The position numbers and the translations under genes are program-made. Below are positions 5,077-6,102 of a stretch of 6,102 nt of DNA, one piece after another (position 1 is the first letter of the stretch; each line of letters opens with the position of its first letter). The DNA comes from an uncultured Eubacteriales bacterium (GTDB lineage Bacteria > Bacillota > Clostridia > Christensenellales > CAG-138). Where the stretch lies: contig URSN01000112.1 in assembly GCA_900550525.1 (NCBI GenBank), forward strand, positions 1 through 6,102, given 5' to 3'. The notes under the pieces are model-generated. The model was not told the DNA's origin. It did not search any database and was given only the letters and a program-made list of their open reading frames with translations.

Positions 5077-5811
5077 TCAGTCTGCGGCGAGCTCCACGTG
5101 CTCGCCCGGATCGACGGGCAGCTTCTCCACGAAGAAGCCGAAGTGCAGGTGCGGCTCGTCGGCACATTCGGCCAGCGCGGTGTCGCCCACCGTGCCGATC
5201 ACGTCGCCCTCGTTGACCTTCTGGCCCTCGGCCACGGGGATGGTCTCGTCCAGGTTGCCGTACAGGCTCATGCGCTCGTTCGTATGCGCGATCGTGACCA
5301 CCCAGCCGAGCGCGTCGTCCTCATACACGGATGCGACCGTCCCCGGGAGCACGGCGCACACCTCCGTGCCCTCCGCCGCGGCGATGTCCACGCCCGCGTG
5401 CGTCGTCCACTGGTCGAGCGTGCGCGAATAGAGCAGCTGCTCCATCGCATAGCCCCACTGGATCGACCCCGCCGCAGGGGCGCTGCCCTTGCGCGCCGGG
5501 CGCGCGCCGGTGCTCGTGCTCTGCGGCGCGGCCGTCGGCGCAGCGGTCGGCGCCGGACTCGCGCTCGGCTGCACGGTCGGCCGCAGCGTGGGGGCGGGCG
5601 TGCGCCGCCCGGAAAGCGTCTCGTCGTCCGACTGGTTCGACTGCACCGCCGGATTGGTCGGCGACGGCGCCGCCTCGCCGCCGGGCAGCGCGGTCAGCGC
5701 CACGGCCGTACCCACGATCAGCAGGCACAGCGCCAGCATGATATAAAAGCCCTGCGTCCTGAAAAAACCGCCGGAGCGGGGCTCCTGCTCGAAGAGTTTG
5801 TTTTCGTCCAT
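5077..5811 (-). CDS. spoIIQ: SpoIIQ-like membrane-anchored M23/LytM peptidase
   Basis: In sporulating Firmicutes SpoIIQ sits in the forespore membrane and binds SpoIIIAH across the intermembrane space, aiding engulfment and forming the feeding channel. The 244-residue product has a short cytoplasmic N-terminus, one membrane helix (about 22-42), a Pro/Ala/Thr/Ser linker (about 43-112), and a LytM domain (about 115-240). The stretch AMEQLLYSRTLDQWTTHAGVDI is typical of clostridial SpoIIQ just before the domain core. Likely zinc ligands are His138 and Asp142 (HAGVD) and His223 in PHLHF, with His221 also kept; B. subtilis SpoIIQ lacks the first His. At the usual catalytic YxHL position there is YGNL (Asn186), so activity is uncertain. 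The ATG at 5811 is chosen over the GTG at 5817 because GAGGTGAG (5817-5824) overlaps the GTG. It appears monocistronic. A general M23 peptidase is the alternative. Confidence 0.82.
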   Translation of the reverse strand: MDENKLFEQEPRSGGFFRTQGFYIMLALCLLIVGTAVALTALPGGEAAPSPTNPAVQSNQSDDETLSGRRTPAPTLRPTVQPSASPAPTAAPTAAPQSTSTGARPARKGSAPAAGSIQWGYAMEQLLYSRTLDQWTTHAGVDIAAAEGTEVCAVLPGTVASVYEDDALGWVVTIAHTNERMSLYGNLDETIPVAEGQKVNEGDVIGTVGDTALAECADEPHLHFGFFVEKLPVDPGEHVELAAD

Positions 5812-5816
5812 GTTCA

Positions 5817-5824
5817 CTCACCTC
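5817..5824 (-). promoter_or_regulatory. Ribosome binding site of the spoIIQ-like gene
   Basis: GAGGTGAG on the minus strand precedes the ATG at 5811 by 5 nt (9 nt from the GAGG core). It overlaps the in-frame GTG at 5817 and so supports the ATG start. Confidence 0.75.
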
Positions 5825-5830
5825 GCCGAT

Positions 5831-5859
5831 AGTATTCACAGCCGCGCCCGCTTTCATGC
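5831..5859 (-). promoter_or_regulatory. Weak sigma-F/sigma-G-like promoter candidate
   Basis: On the minus strand GCATG (5855-5859) resembles the forespore -35 element GYATA with one mismatch. A 15-bp spacer leads to GTGAATACT (5831-5839), which matches GGnnAnAnT with one mismatch. This fits the known sigma-F control of spoIIQ. The drawback is that transcription would start near 5824, at the edge of the ribosome binding site, leaving a leader of only about 13 nt. No sigma-A promoter is evident upstream. Confidence 0.35.
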
Positions 5860-6102
5860 AGGGCGGCGCGCGCAAAGCCGCGATGGCGGGCTTCTTCTTT
5901 TTTACAAAAAAACGGTTGGACGGGGCAGCGTCCGCCCCCCGCCGCCCACCGCGCTCATCGGGCCGGCCTGACGATTTTGCCGACCATTCCTCCGGATACC
6001 CGCGCCCCTCCCGCGCGGCAGGCCGGTTTTATGCCCGGCAGCGACCGTTGCGCCGCCATCCTCGTCCCTTCCCGCGCGCGTCGAGCCGCAAAATCGAACG
6101 AT
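5860..6102. other. Intergenic sequence upstream of spoIIQ-like gene, no convincing gene
   Basis: A minus-strand frame is open from the right edge to a TGA at 5955-5957 (about 49 codons), but it is Arg/Gly/Ala-rich and has no recognisable motif, so I do not call it a gene. The notable content is an AT-rich island at 5895-5912, with T6 and A7 runs two bases apart, flanked by small hairpins. The gene preceding spoIIQ-like is therefore outside the window. Confidence 0.5.
5906..5933 (-). terminator. Weak minus-strand terminator candidate
   Basis: A 5-bp GGACG/CGTCC stem with a 6-nt loop (5918-5933) is followed after 5 nt by seven T residues on the minus strand (5912-5906). The gap between stem and T-run and the short stem make it weak. 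Its position would suit the end of an upstream gene lying outside the window. Confidence 0.25.

Noticed and set aside
4587..5165. Overlapping open frames in several frames across the 4.5-5.1 kb interval
   Set aside because: Composition is Arg/Pro/Ser-rich, frames conflict with each other and with the spoIIQ-like gene, and no start has a convincing ribosome binding site.
5955..6101. Partial minus-strand open frame entering from the right edge (about 49 codons)
   Set aside because: It is Arg/Gly/Ala-rich with varied third positions unlike the neighbouring genes and no recognisable motif; it may be chance in GC-rich DNA.

Overview
The window (about two-thirds G+C) looks like chromosomal DNA of a high-GC, spore-forming Clostridia-type Firmicute. 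The grounds are a SpoIIQ-like sporulation peptidase, an XRE-cupin regulator placed directly before potA, a lipoprotein-type amino-acid ABC transporter, and strong AAAGGAG/GGAGG-type ribosome binding sites. Oscillospirales or Christensenellales would fit the GC content and the Pro/Ala/Thr-rich linkers, but the sequence alone does not settle the family. All convincing genes lie on the minus strand, so transcription runs from high to low coordinates.

In transcription order: (1) 5820-6102 has no convincing gene, only weak terminator-like elements and a weak sporulation-type promoter. (2) 5077-5811 encodes a membrane-anchored M23/LytM protein resembling SpoIIQ, followed by a GC-rich hairpin at 5030-5057. 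(3) About 4504-5029 is non-coding, with a strongly pyrimidine-biased block on the plus strand. (4) 4503-1901 is a closed amino-acid ABC transporter operon: extended -10 promoter, leader with a 24-nt-period direct repeat, substrate-binding lipoprotein, intercistronic palindrome, permease, ATPase, and a strong intrinsic terminator. (5) About 1655-1900 is a short GC-rich spacer. (6) 1654-15 is the start of a second operon: a near-consensus promoter with a three-half-site operator beside it, an XRE-cupin regulator, and potA of a spermidine/putrescine importer. This operon runs off the left edge, where potB may already start.

The transporter genes form two independently promoted uptake units. In the first, the lipoprotein captures an amino acid and hands it to a permease driven by the ATPase. 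In the second, the cupin regulator probably senses a small molecule, plausibly a polyamine, and represses its own promoter and hence potA. SpoIIQ-like protein would act in engulfment during sporulation and is unrelated to the transporters.

I see no clearly new multi-gene system. The most unusual signals are regulatory: the 11-bp-phased half-sites, the repeated leader of the binding-protein gene, the perfect intercistronic palindrome, and the unusual C-terminus of PotA.
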